Part shown: piece after piece, positions 40,951-50,450 of the stretch | Layout of the letters: each line of letters begins with the position of its first letter | Numbering within the stretch: position 1 is the stretch's first letter | Assembly (NCBI GenBank): GCA_036403155.1 | Contig: DASWRM010000029.1 | Span: forward strand, 1 to 64,000 | Source of the DNA: Gaiellales bacterium | GTDB taxonomy: Bacteria; Actinomycetota; Thermoleophilia; Gaiellales; JAICJC01 | Length of the DNA stretch: 64,000 nt | Direction of reading: 5' to 3' | Notes under the pieces: model-generated | What the model saw: only the letters and a program-made list of their open reading frames with translations | Database searches by the model: none | Told to the model about the DNA's origin: nothing | Translations under genes and position numbers: made by a program

Positions 40951-42057
40951 ATGCGTGCCGCACGCGTGCGGCGCATCCCTGCCGCCGCGCGCAACATCGT
41001 CGTGCTGTGGTCCGCAAGCCGCGTCGCCGTCGTGCTGCTCGGCTGGCTGTTGAGCACTCGTCTGGGATGGCACCGCGTGCTCGAGCCGTGGCAGCGCCAG
41101 CCCTGGACGGCGCTCACCGGCTGGGACTCGGTCTACTACATCCGCATCGCGCACGACGGCTACGCGAAGGGGCCGCGCGTCGCGTTCTTCCCGCTGTATC
41201 CGCTCCTGATCCGCGCCGCTGAGACGCTGATCGGCCTCGGAGACGCGCTGGCGTCGCTGGCCGTCTCGAACGGCTGCGCGCTGATCGGCCTGGCCGGCAT
41301 CTACGTCCTCGGCCGCGACCGGCTGTCGCCCCAGCACGCCTGGCGTGCGGTGCTGTATCTGGTGCTCTCGCCCTATGCCTTCGCGCTGGTGCTCGCCTAC
41401 AGCGAAGGCGTCTTCATCGCCCTGGCCAGCTGGCTGTTCGTGTTCAGCGACCGCCGCCGCCATCTGCCGGCCGCGGCGCTCGGCGTGCTCGCCGGCGTGA
41501 CCCGCGTCAACGGCCTGGCGCTGATCGCGCCGCTGGCCCTCGTGGCCTGGCGGCGCCGTTCGGCGGCCGATGCCGTGGTGGCGGCGGCACCGGCGGCCGG
41601 GCTGGGCCTGCACATGCTGTGGCTGTGGCACGCCGTCGGCGATCCGCTCGCCTTCGTGCACGCCCAGGGACACTGGGGCGGTCACGCCAGCTTTCCACCG
41701 CTCGCCCTCGGCGAGGAGTTCTGGCAGTTCGCGCAGACCGGACGAGCGATCCACCTGCTCAGCGGCCTCACCGTCGTCGTCTACCTGGCACTGCTCGTGC
41801 CGATCCTGCGGCGGTCAGGGTTTGTGCGCCACCGGTGGGAGGATGCGCTCTACGTCCTCGGGATCTTCGCGCTGCCGCTGCTCGCGGGCGTCCTGCAGTC
41901 GTCGGGGCGCTTCGGCCTGCTCGCCTTTCCGCTGTTCTTCGCGCTCGCCGACCTGGGGCTGCGGCATCCCTCGCTGCACCGCGCCTACGTCGTCTTCGCG
42001 CCCGTCATCCAGGTGCTGGCGTTCGGCTACGTCGCGCTCGGGTACCTGGTGCCCTAG
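40951..42057 (+). CDS. GT-C mannosyltransferase, PIG-V-like
   Basis: This 368-residue polytopic protein is similar to PIG-V-type mannosyltransferases that use a lipid-phosphate sugar. The conserved motifs are WDSVYYIRIAHDGY (about 58-71, with the catalytic-type Asp) and VAFFPLYPLLIRAAETL. Several helices follow, with LAYSEGVFIALASWLFVF and GVTRVNGLALIAP. A good GGAG ribosome-binding site precedes the ATG. Its stop is 2 bases from that of the convergent surface protein gene. It probably adds mannose to an envelope glycolipid or protein. Confidence 0.9.
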   Translation: MRAARVRRIPAAARNIVVLWSASRVAVVLLGWLLSTRLGWHRVLEPWQRQPWTALTGWDSVYYIRIAHDGYAKGPRVAFFPLYPLLIRAAETLIGLGDALASLAVSNGCALIGLAGIYVLGRDRLSPQHAWRAVLYLVLSPYAFALVLAYSEGVFIALASWLFVFSDRRRHLPAAALGVLAGVTRVNGLALIAPLALVAWRRRSAADAVVAAAPAAGLGLHMLWLWHAVGDPLAFVHAQGHWGGHASFPPLALGEEFWQFAQTGRAIHLLSGLTVVVYLALLVPILRRSGFVRHRWEDALYVLGIFALPLLAGVLQSSGRFGLLAFPLFFALADLGLRHPSLHRAYVVFAPVIQVLAFGYVALGYLVP

Positions 42058-42059
42058 CC

Positions 42060-44012
42060 CTACCGCTCCGTCCACGCGGTCTGGCCGATCGTCACGCCGT
42101 TTGGCTTGTGCCGCGTGTACGCGTAGAGGAAGAACGTGTAGGCGCTCCCGTGCGTCAGGCTGCGGCCGGCGCCGCCGTACCGCCAGTCGCTCGGGATGTG
42201 GAACCGGCTCTTGCGGACGTAGTGCACCCAGATCGTCTTGCCGCTCCGCTGCAGGATGAAGGCGTACGACCGCGCGCCGCTGTAGGACGTCCAGTCGACG
42301 GTCGGCGTGAGATCGCCGATCGCGGCGCCGTTTCGCGGCGTGCAGATGCGTCCGGTGTGGATCTTCGCGCGCATGCCGGGCGAGTAGAAGATGCGCTCGC
42401 CGTTGTACGACCCGTACCGCGAGAACAGCGTGTAGCGGTACGTGCGAAGCGGCCTCGGGCCGCGGTCGAGGACGCTCGTCCCGTGGTGCCGGACGACCAC
42501 CCCGTCACCTGGGCCCTTCGGGTAGTGCCGGCGGCCGCGGACGACGATCACCTTCTTGAACATCGGCGCGTCCGGATTTCGCCACGAGAGCTTTGCATCC
42601 GAGCAGCCGACCGCCGTCTGCAGGTGGCTCCCGTCCGGCGGCCTCTGGCCGGCACCCGTCAGCGCGATGCTCTGGTCCTGCCCGGCGTCGTTGACGAAGA
42701 CCAGCGTCGCCACCCGCCCCGACGTCTTGGCCGGCGCGAACCTGACGCTCGCCGTGCACGTGTCATGCGGGGCCACGGGCCCATCGGTGCAGTTCTCCGA
42801 CCCGAGGACGAACGAGCGCCGGTTCAGCCCCCCGATCCTGACGTTGCCGATGTGCAGGTTGGCGTCGCCGGTGTTGGTGATCGTCACCGGCGTGGCGTCG
42901 CTGATCCGCCCCTCGACCAGCGTGCCGAACGGGACCGTGGTGGGACTCGCCTGGATGCCGGGAACCTGCACCGTGCCGACCAGGCCGACCTGCTGGTGGC
43001 TGCCCGAGGCGGAGCCGTCGTCGTCCGTGAACGTCAGCGTCGCGTTGAAGGCGCCGGTCGAGCCGGGCTTGAACTGGATCTGCGACTGGCACGACGCACC
43101 GGGCTGAAGCGCGGCGTTGCCGCAGTTCCCGGTGCCAGTGTTGCTGAACGCGTTGTCGCCCGTGAGCGACACGCCGTTGACGTTCAGCACGGCGTTGCCG
43201 GTGTTGGTCAGTGTCACCGGCGCCACCTTGGCAACGTTGACCGGCGTTGCAAAAGCCACGGTTGCGGGGACGGACGCCTGCGGCACCGTGCCGGTGCCGC
43301 TCAGCTGAGCGAGAACCGGAGCAACACCGTCCTGCGAGGAGGTGACCGAGAGCGTCCCGGTGAGGGGGCCCGTTGCCCCGGGCGCAAACGTGACGGTGAC
43401 GGTGCACGGCGCGTTCGTGTCGGTGCACCCGTTCGAGGCGATGGTGAACGCGGGATCCGAGCCGCTCGCGATCGACACGTTCGCGATGTGCAGCGTGGTG
43501 CCCGGGTCGCCGCCGTTTGAGATCGTGAACTGCTGTGCGCCCGAGGTCGTCCCCTTCTTCTGGTTCCCGAAGTCGAAGGGATCGGGGCTGATGTCGATGG
43601 CCGCCTGGTTCGCCGTGCCGCTGACCGCAACCTGGTCGGGTGACGTCGGAGCGTCGCTGGCCATCTCGAGGACGGCGTCGTATGACCCGGCCGTGGCCGG
43701 ATCGAATGTCACGTCGACCTGGCAGGTCCCGTTCGGGGACACGGTGCTGCCGGAGCAACCGTCATTCGCCGTCCCAAAGGCGTTCGGGTTGGTTCCGGAG
43801 AACGAGAATGCGCCCGACCCGATCGCCATGTCCGTGTCGCCGGTGTTCTGCACCGTCACGGTCGTGTGCGAATGGCCACCCACCTGCACCGTGCCGAGCT
43901 GCACCGGCGACGGCGTGAAGTCAGCCGGCCCTGACGTCGCGGATGAGACGGCGACGGTCGTCAGCGTCAGTGCGGCGAGCAGGAAGAGGGTCAGGGGCAG
44001 GCGTCGGCGCAT
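42060..44012 (-). CDS. Secreted choice-of-anchor-D / ASH-domain repeat protein
   Basis: This 650-residue protein has a signal peptide (LPLTLFLLAALTLTTVAVSSAT) and four repeats of about 100 residues of the ASH/HYDIN-like immunoglobulin type, each with the pattern VTxxNTGD...F...C..G.L.PG..C...V.F.P (for example TVTVQNTGDTDMAIGSGAFS and VTITNTGDANLHIGNVRIGG). The C-terminal 200 residues (PMFKKVIVVRGRRHYPKGPG, GAAIGDLTPTVDWTSYSGAR, ending GVTIGQTAWTER) resemble a fibronectin-like tail. No LPXTG. It is probably a cell-surface or secreted adhesion-like protein, co-transcribed with the gene at 44017-44541. Confidence 0.88.
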   Translation of the reverse strand: MRRRLPLTLFLLAALTLTTVAVSSATSGPADFTPSPVQLGTVQVGGHSHTTVTVQNTGDTDMAIGSGAFSFSGTNPNAFGTANDGCSGSTVSPNGTCQVDVTFDPATAGSYDAVLEMASDAPTSPDQVAVSGTANQAAIDISPDPFDFGNQKKGTTSGAQQFTISNGGDPGTTLHIANVSIASGSDPAFTIASNGCTDTNAPCTVTVTFAPGATGPLTGTLSVTSSQDGVAPVLAQLSGTGTVPQASVPATVAFATPVNVAKVAPVTLTNTGNAVLNVNGVSLTGDNAFSNTGTGNCGNAALQPGASCQSQIQFKPGSTGAFNATLTFTDDDGSASGSHQQVGLVGTVQVPGIQASPTTVPFGTLVEGRISDATPVTITNTGDANLHIGNVRIGGLNRRSFVLGSENCTDGPVAPHDTCTASVRFAPAKTSGRVATLVFVNDAGQDQSIALTGAGQRPPDGSHLQTAVGCSDAKLSWRNPDAPMFKKVIVVRGRRHYPKGPGDGVVVRHHGTSVLDRGPRPLRTYRYTLFSRYGSYNGERIFYSPGMRAKIHTGRICTPRNGAAIGDLTPTVDWTSYSGARSYAFILQRSGKTIWVHYVRKSRFHIPSDWRYGGAGRSLTHGSAYTFFLYAYTRHKPNGVTIGQTAWTER

Positions 44013-44016
44013 CGGG

Positions 44017-44541
44017 TCAGCGGATCAGGATGTTCCCGCCGCCCACCTTCCTACCCTGCGACCGCGATCGCGACACGAGCATCGACACGCCAAGCGCGAT
44101 GCACGCCAGCAGCACCAGCGTCGCCGCCGCAAGCGAGGCGATGATCGCGATGCGCGGGATCGCGCTCGCCGACGACGAGTCGGCCGACACGGTGCGGCTC
44201 GCGGCCTTGCCCTGCTTCGGCGGCTGAGGCGTGGAGGCAGGGCCTGCGCCGGACTTCGACGTCTTCGTCGCCTTTCGGGCGTGCCGTTTCCTCGCATGCT
44301 TCTTGTGCGTGCGCGGGTGCGTCACCGCCTGTGACGACGTCGCGGGGGGCGACGTCGTGGTTCCGGTCGACGTCGTGACGGGCGGCGGGTTGCTCGTCGG
44401 GGGCGGCGCGGGAGTGGAGCTGGTCGGCGGTGGTGGCGGGGGCGGGGGCGTACCCGCCACGGCGACCGCGGCCAGGCCGAGGCCGGACGCGAGCGCGACG
44501 ACGCATCCCACCACGACACCTATGACCCGCGAAGCCCTCAT
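44017..44541 (-). CDS. Pro/Thr-rich surface protein with C-terminal membrane helix
   Basis: This 174-residue protein has a signal peptide (VIGVVVGCVVALASGLGLAAVAVAG), a proline-rich stretch and a low-complexity Pro/Ser/Thr region, a Lys/Arg-rich patch (RTHKKHARKRHARKATK), and a C-terminal transmembrane helix (IAIIASLAAATLVLLACIALGVSML) with a basic tail. This is a stalk-like architecture that spans the cell wall. ATG 44541 is chosen because it starts the signal peptide. Four bases separate it from the choice-of-anchor-D gene, so the two are probably made together. Confidence 0.7.
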   Translation of the reverse strand: MRASRVIGVVVGCVVALASGLGLAAVAVAGTPPPPPPPPTSSTPAPPPTSNPPPVTTSTGTTTSPPATSSQAVTHPRTHKKHARKRHARKATKTSKSGAGPASTPQPPKQGKAASRTVSADSSSASAIPRIAIIASLAAATLVLLACIALGVSMLVSRSRSQGRKVGGGNILIR

Positions 44542-44647
44542 CTGCCCCCTGTGCGGCCCTCTGCCCCGGCTGCCGCACACCATGCGCTGTTTCACGTCGA
44601 GCCTAGCACCGTGCGGGGCGCAGTCAAGTCGCCGCCCGGCACGCCCG

Positions 44648-44833
44648 CTACCCGACGACTTCGCCCTCGAGCACCTCTGCTTCGCCCGCGGCAGCGTCGT
44701 CCTGAGGGCCCAGGATGACCGTGTCAGCCCAGAAGAACTGGCGCCCGAGAGCGTCGTACACGTCCACCACGCCGCCGCTGCCGGCACGGAGCTCGGCGGG
44801 GGTTGCGGTGACGACGATCCGCTCGCGATTCAT
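44648..44833 (-). CDS. Small hypothetical protein, 61 aa
   Basis: This 61-residue acidic soluble protein (MNRERIVVTATPAELRAGSGG then VVDVYDALGRQFFWADTVIL and an acidic end GEAEVLEGEVVG) is not recognised. The strands and the Trp/Phe motif suggest a small beta fold. It is divergent from the helicase leader and upstream of the surface-protein operon on the same strand. Coding is supported by length and position only. Confidence 0.5.
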   Translation of the reverse strand: MNRERIVVTATPAELRAGSGGVVDVYDALGRQFFWADTVILGPQDDAAAGEAEVLEGEVVG

Positions 44834-44878
44834 GGTTCGAGCGTACGAGCCGATGCAGGGGTTGTCGACCCCGACTGC

Positions 44879-44994
44879 TACCCTGCAAACCACGGGCGGC
44901 GGAGTGCCGCCCCGTGAGGTTCCCTCTCTCCCTGTGAGGGGCGAACCTCGCCCCGACACGAACGGCGGCCTGGCCGGTCGCCCAGAGGAGAGAC
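44879..44994 (+). promoter_or_regulatory. Structured 5' leader of the DEAD-box helicase gene
   Basis: Two strong stems lie in the 110 bases before the helicase ATG. The first is CACGGGCGGC / GCCGCCCCGTG (44893-44902 and 44908-44918, loop GGAGT, one bulged C). The second is GAGGTTC / GAACCTC (44918-44924 and 44945-44951), with an inner CCTC/GAGG. GGAGAG follows as ribosome-binding site. Such a leader suits cold-inducible helicase control, but I do not recognise a named RNA family. Confidence 0.55.
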
Positions 44995-46169
<1,175 letters not shown>

Positions 46170-46173
<4 letters not shown>

Positions 46174-46793
46174 GCGAGCGTCAGCTCGACTGGCGGTCGC
46201 TGCTGCGCGACCCGGCGCTCTTCGACACGCTGACCGGGCAGAACGACTATCTCGACGAGTTCGTCCGGGTGCACAAGACGATCCAATGGCCGAAGCACCT
46301 GGACGAGCGCCCGGCGCTGGTGCAGCGGTACTCGTGGGCGCTTCCCACGGATGAGGCGCTCGATGTGGTCGCGCGCTACCAGCCGATCGTCGAGATGGGC
46401 GCGGGCGGAGGCTACTGGGCGTTCCTGATGCGGGAGCGCGGCATCGACGTGATCGCCTATGACCGCGAGCGGCCGCACGACGAGAACTACTTCGCGCGGC
46501 ACCTGTGGACGCGGATCGACCCCGGCCGGCCGGCCGCGCTGCGGGAGCACGCCGATCGGACGCTGTTTCTCTGCTGGCCCCCGAACAACAGCGCGATGGC
46601 GACCAACTGCCTCAAGCAGTGGTCGGGCAGGCACGTGATCCACGTCGGCGAGTGGCGGATCTCGACCGGCAGCAAGGGCTTCTACGACCGGCTCGAAGCC
46701 GGGTTCGACCTCGCCGAGAAGCTGTCCATCCCGCAGTGGGAGGGGATGTACGACATGCTGACGGTGTGGCGGAGGCGCGAAGCCGCCGCGTAG
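46170..46793 (+). CDS. SAM-methyltransferase-fold-like hypothetical protein
   Basis: This 207-residue soluble protein overlaps the helicase by GTGA. The central part reads QPIVEMGAGGGYWAFLMRERGIDVIAYDRERP, which looks like SAM motif I and the acidic residue of a class I methyltransferase, and LFLCWPPNNSAMATNCLKQW resembles motif IV (NPPY-like, here WPPN). The fold is likely methyltransferase-like, but activity is uncertain. Coupling to a helicase suggests an RNA-linked role, which is inference. No family name is recognised. Confidence 0.75.
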
Positions 46794-46796
46794 CGG

Positions 46797-47174
46797 CTAC
46801 GCGGCCCGCAGGTGCACGACCTCGCCCTGCCGGGCGTTGTGCAGGATCGTCGCGACCAGGTTGTCGAACCCGGGGATCGACTCCGCGATCTCGATCTGCC
46901 GGTCCGGGCTCGAGGCGACGACGTGCACCGTCATGCGCCCCCAGGTCGTGCGAGAGCGGTGGACGGCGCCGACCTCGTCCCAGCCGATCCGGGCGTACCC
47001 CGCGAGCGACCGCGCGAAGATGCCGTCCTCGGACAGCTCCACGCGGTCGGCGCGCCGCGCCGCCGGCCACGCCAGCCCCGCGAGCGGCCGCAGGAAGGGC
47101 AGCACGCGCGCGAGGCGGTGCGCGCGATCGCGGAGCGGGCAGTCCTCGTACTCGAAGAGCGAGCGGTCATCCAT
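46797..47174 (-). CDS. Hypothetical protein, PH-like domain candidate, 125 aa
   Basis: This 125-residue protein has a basic N-terminal half and a beta-rich part (RVELSEDGIFARSLAGYARIGWDEVGAVHRSRTTWGRMTVHVVASS then a C-terminal helix DNLVATILHNARQG). The strand-strand-helix pattern resembles small bacterial PH-like domains. No signal or membrane helix is clear. The stop is 3 bases from that of the convergent gene. Function unknown. Confidence 0.65.
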   Translation of the reverse strand: MDDRSLFEYEDCPLRDRAHRLARVLPFLRPLAGLAWPAARRADRVELSEDGIFARSLAGYARIGWDEVGAVHRSRTTWGRMTVHVVASSPDRQIEIAESIPGFDNLVATILHNARQGEVVHLRAA

Positions 47175-47215
47175 GCTCTACGACTATCGCCGCGGCCGGC
47201 CGTGATGCGTATCCG

Positions 47216-47242
47216 CAGGGTGGGGGAGCCGTTCTCACCCTG
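47216..47242 (-). terminator. 7-bp hairpin upstream of the PH-like gene
   Basis: CAGGGTG (47216-47222) and CACCCTG (47236-47242) are perfect inverted repeats. The hairpin lies downstream of the stop of the membrane protein at 47370-47858 in its direction of transcription, so it could terminate that unit. No U-tract. Confidence 0.35.
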
Positions 47243-47340
47243 CCCTGCCGCGCCGGATCACGCGATGTGCGCCGCTGACTGCAAACGCGCCAGACACACA
47301 GAGCCCGACTCGGGAACTGCGTGCCTTCCGAGTGCGTTGT

Positions 47341-47395
47341 GTGACAGCTCGTCACTGAGCGGTGACGCGTCAGTTCTGTGACGTTTCACTGACGC
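47341..47395. repeat. Cluster of GTGAC half-sites
   Basis: Within 55 bases there are GTGAC at 47341, 47362 and 47378, an inverted copy GTCAC at 47351, and TGAC at 47390, plus the perfect palindrome TGACGCGTCA (47363-47372). The cluster overlaps the end of the membrane protein gene and lies upstream of the PH-like gene. It could be a multi-site operator. Confidence 0.35.
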
Positions 47396-47858
47396 GGCTG
47401 CGCCGGCCGCGCGCGTCGGCCCAGATGGTGACGCGATCGGCGTTGCGTGCGACCCAGACGCACACCAGCGCGAGCGGTCCCTCGGCGACGATCGCCATCA
47501 CCGCCGCCACCATCAGCTCGTGCGTCGTACGCGACGTGAGCACGTCGAACCAGGCGTCGCAGACGAGCAGCGTCGCCGCCGACGACGCCGCTCCCTGGGT
47601 CCACCGCGACCTGCGCAGGGCTCCGATCGCCGTTGCCAGCAGCGTCACTGCGATGGCGACGTCGAATCCCGCCCACGCGACGTCCCAGTTGTCGGCCGTC
47701 GCGCGTGACGGCAGCGTTCGGTACAGCCACACCGTCCACGGCAGCATCGCCAGCGAACAGGCAACGAAGGCGTAGGCGAGCCACCGCGGCGCAGGATCGA
47801 CCGGCGCACCGCCGTCCCGGCGCTGCGCCGCCCGCCCCATCGCGTTGCGCACGCTCAT
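47370..47858 (-). CDS. Hypothetical four-helix membrane protein
   Basis: This 162-residue protein has four hydrophobic segments (LAYAFVACSLAMLPWTVWLY, WAGFDVAIAVTLLATAIGAL, AASSAATLLVCDAWFDVLTS and LMVAAVMAIVAEGPLALVCVWVA). The Asp and Trp residues within helices are notable (DVAWAGFD, CDAWFD). No family is recognised. It is divergent from the DUF2156 gene. Start ATG 47858 is the first in frame. Confidence 0.75.
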   Translation of the reverse strand: MSVRNAMGRAAQRRDGGAPVDPAPRWLAYAFVACSLAMLPWTVWLYRTLPSRATADNWDVAWAGFDVAIAVTLLATAIGALRRSRWTQGAASSAATLLVCDAWFDVLTSRTTHELMVAAVMAIVAEGPLALVCVWVARNADRVTIWADARGRRSRVSETSQN

Positions 47859-47912
47859 CCCGGCAACCTAGCCGCGCTTCACGAACCGCGGCCGGATTCC
47901 GATGACGTCCGT

Positions 47913-49505
47913 ATGCTCCCTGACGTGCTCGCGCGCATCCGCCGCCTCCGCCAGCCGCCATCGGCGCTGGCGGCGCTCACCATGCTGGTCGGCGTCATCG
48001 ACGTCGTGTCGGCGCTGACCCCGGAGCTGGGTGACCGTGTGCACGAGGTCAGCCGCGTGCTCTCGCTCGACCTCCAGATGACCGCGCGCGGCCTCACGCT
48101 CGCGGCCGGCGTGGCGCTGCTGCTGCTCGCCTCGTCGCTCGCGCGCCGCAAGCGACGGGCGTGGGTGCTGGCCGTCGTCCTTGTCACCGCCGGCGCCGTC
48201 CTGCACGTCGTCAAGGGCCTCGACGTCGAGGAGTCGGTGCTGAACGCCGCCCTGCTCATCCTGCTCCTCCGCTCACGGCGCTGGTTCACGGCTCCCGGCG
48301 ACCCCGCCTCGATACGGCTGCTCCTGGCCGGCATCGCGCTCCTGTCGTGGCTCGCTGTGGCGGTGATTGCGCTGCCTGCCGGCCCCGGCATGGACGAGAT
48401 GCGCATCCTCCACGTCGGCCTCCTCACCCTGGCCGTGATGACCGCCGTCTGGCTCGTGCACCTCTGGCTGCGACCGTGGCGCGAGCCGGACGTCCAGACC
48501 GAGGCCGAGCACGAGCTGGCCCGACACATCGTCCTGGAATGGGGCGACGACAGCCTCTCGTTCTTCGCACTGCGCCGCGACCGCCGGTACGCGTTCTCCG
48601 CGGCGGGCGATGCCCTGCTCGCCTACCGTGTCGTCGCCGGATGCGCGCTCGTGTCCGGCGACCCGATCGGCAACCCGGAATCGATTCCCGCCCTGGTCGA
48701 CGACTTCGCGGCCACCGCACACCAGCGCGGCTGGCGCCTCGTCGTGCTGCACTGCTCCGACGAGTGGGTGGGCCTCTTCCGCGCCATGGGGCTTCGCGCG
48801 CTGCCGATCGGCGACGAGGCGGTGCTTCGCCCCGACAGCTTCTCGCTCGACGGCCGGGCCATCCGAAAGGTGCGCCAGTCGGTCAGCCGCCTGCAGCGGC
48901 TCGGCTACCGGGTCGAGGTGCTCGGCCCCGACGCCCTGGACGACCGCATGCGTGCCGCCGTGGACGGGGTCTCCGAGGAGTGGCTGAACGGATGGCCGGA
49001 TCGCGGCTTCTCGATGGCCATGGACGACCTCTACTCGCATCCCCAGGCGCGCTTCGCTCTGACGTACGACGCCGCCGGCCGGCTTCAGGGCTTCCTTCAC
49101 ATGGTGCCGTCGCGCCGTGGCTACTCGCTTTCCTCGATGCGCCGCCGGCGCGGCACCCCGAACGGCCTGATCGAGTACGCGATCGCCGAGACGGCCGTCT
49201 GGGCGCGCGCCGAGGGCGCGGAGGAGATCTCGCTCAACTTCTCGGTGTTCGCCGACGTGCTGCGCGCCGACGGCACCGCCTCCTGGCCGATCCGCGCCAC
49301 GCGCTGGTCGCTCCTGCGGGTCGACCGCCTGTTTCAGCTGGAGCGGCTCTTCAGCTTCAACCGCAAGTTCTTCCCGGAATGGCGCCGCCGCTACATCTGC
49401 TTCGAGCGGCGGCGTGACGTGCCGTTGCTCGGCCTCGCGACGCTGCACGTCGAGCGGCTGCTGGCGCCGCCGCGCCCTACGCCGCCGCGCTTCGTGCGGC
49501 GCTGA
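47913..49505 (+). CDS. DUF2156/phosphatidylglycerol-lysyltransferase-like membrane protein
   Basis: This 530-residue protein has about five to six N-terminal helices and a C-terminal tandem-GNAT (DUF2156) domain as in MprF and LysX. Landmarks: IVLEWGDDSLSFFALRRDRRYAFS at about 205-228, AYRVVAGCALVSGDPIGNPE, LHMVPSRRGYSLSSMRRRRGTPNGLIEYAIAETAVWA and ISLNFSVFADVLRAD. It may transfer an amino acid from a tRNA to a lipid such as phosphatidylglycerol, giving the envelope positive charge. The flippase half that MprF carries is reduced to short helices. Related flippase-like genes occur elsewhere in the window (18516 and 60196). Confidence 0.9.
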   Translation: MLPDVLARIRRLRQPPSALAALTMLVGVIDVVSALTPELGDRVHEVSRVLSLDLQMTARGLTLAAGVALLLLASSLARRKRRAWVLAVVLVTAGAVLHVVKGLDVEESVLNAALLILLLRSRRWFTAPGDPASIRLLLAGIALLSWLAVAVIALPAGPGMDEMRILHVGLLTLAVMTAVWLVHLWLRPWREPDVQTEAEHELARHIVLEWGDDSLSFFALRRDRRYAFSAAGDALLAYRVVAGCALVSGDPIGNPESIPALVDDFAATAHQRGWRLVVLHCSDEWVGLFRAMGLRALPIGDEAVLRPDSFSLDGRAIRKVRQSVSRLQRLGYRVEVLGPDALDDRMRAAVDGVSEEWLNGWPDRGFSMAMDDLYSHPQARFALTYDAAGRLQGFLHMVPSRRGYSLSSMRRRRGTPNGLIEYAIAETAVWARAEGAEEISLNFSVFADVLRADGTASWPIRATRWSLLRVDRLFQLERLFSFNRKFFPEWRRRYICFERRRDVPLLGLATLHVERLLAPPRPTPPRFVRR

Positions 49506-49541
49506 CCAGAGGCCCATCATGACGCTCCGTTCGGCGCGCCC

Positions 49542-49796
49542 TCAGCCGGGGCCGTCCGTCTCCCAGGAGAGCGCCTCGCCGAGCTCCTGCATCGCGGCCG
49601 CCACCTCGAGCTCGCTCTGCGCGTGGTGGATGCGGACGCGGCACGGCGTATCCCCGGCCGGCGAGCGCAGCTCGCCGTAGTACCCGGAGGCCGCCCGCGC
49701 CGTCACCTCCTGCTGCGTCCCTGCTCCCACCGTCACCCAGCGGTTCGGCCGGTACAGGTTGAACTGCACCTGCGCAAGGGTCAACCGTTCGCCCAT
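49542..49796 (-). CDS. Small hypothetical protein, 84 aa
   Basis: This 84-residue soluble protein (MGERLTLAQVQFNLYRPNRW, GTQQEVTARAASGYYGELRSP and a C-terminal helix SELEVAAAMQELGEAL) reads like a real small protein with three strands and a helix. ATG 49796 starts the conserved-looking part; an ATG at 49853 would add 19 residues but runs into the -10 region of the divergent gene. Function unknown. Confidence 0.6.
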   Translation of the reverse strand: MGERLTLAQVQFNLYRPNRWVTVGAGTQQEVTARAASGYYGELRSPAGDTPCRVRIHHAQSELEVAAAMQELGEALSWETDGPG

Positions 49797-49872
49797 GAAC
49801 GGACCGTACCCGTCGCCTCGTCCGGCTACGCCTCCCACAAGGGGGATTTGCATTTGGCCTATCCTGCCGGAG

Positions 49873-50427
49873 ATGACGTGGGTCGACCCGGCACAGGAGC
49901 TGGCCGCCATTCACCGGTGGTTCGCCGAGCGCGACCTCGAGCTGGAGCTGTTCGAGCGGAGCGACGGCAGGTGGCGCGGCATGATCAGCCGGGCCGGGGA
50001 GTCGCGGGGAACCGGTGAGTACGTCGACGGCACGGACGAGCTCGACGCCGCCCGGCTCGCGCAGCGGCGGCATTCCTCCCGCCAGCTTCGGGCCGCGCTC
50101 GACGGCCTCTCGCAGGTCGCCCAGAGCGAGGTGGTTCAGCTGCTCGCGGCCGAGGTGATGCTCGCTCGCATTCCCGGCGGCCGTTCGCGGGCGGGACGGC
50201 AGGCGGCACTTGCGACGGCGGTCTGGATGCTCGACCCCAAGCGGCGCGCGGCCACACGGACGGTGGGCAAGGTGGCCGGCGAGTGGGCGCGGTTGCGCAT
50301 CGCCTCACGCGACAGCGCCGGCGCCGAACTGCCGCGCGGGCGCGCGCAGGAGATGCTGCCCGCCGCACTCGGCGCGACCGAGCGCGGCCTCGATGCACTA
50401 CGGGTCAGGCTGCAGCAGCGCCGCTGA
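49873..50427 (+). CDS. Hypothetical helical protein, 184 aa
   Basis: This 184-residue soluble, largely helical protein is rich in Arg and Ala. It begins MTWVDPAQELAAIHRWFAERDLELELFERSDGRW and continues with basic helices (RRHSSRQLRAALDGLSQV, ARIPGGRSRAGRQAALATAVWMLDPKRRAATRTVGKV). The abundance of Arg suggests nucleic-acid or ribosome binding, but no domain is recognised. TATCCT at 49860-49865 lies 7 bases before the ATG, so the transcript is perhaps leaderless. Confidence 0.65.
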   Translation: MTWVDPAQELAAIHRWFAERDLELELFERSDGRWRGMISRAGESRGTGEYVDGTDELDAARLAQRRHSSRQLRAALDGLSQVAQSEVVQLLAAEVMLARIPGGRSRAGRQAALATAVWMLDPKRRAATRTVGKVAGEWARLRIASRDSAGAELPRGRAQEMLPAALGATERGLDALRVRLQQRR

Positions 50428-50450
50428 GCGCCGCGCCGCGCCGCCGCCGG

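Noticed and set aside
44862-44884. TTGTCG and TACCCT as a promoter for the helicase
   Set aside because: The spacing is only 11 bases, too short for a sigma-70-type promoter, so the helicase promoter is left unassigned.
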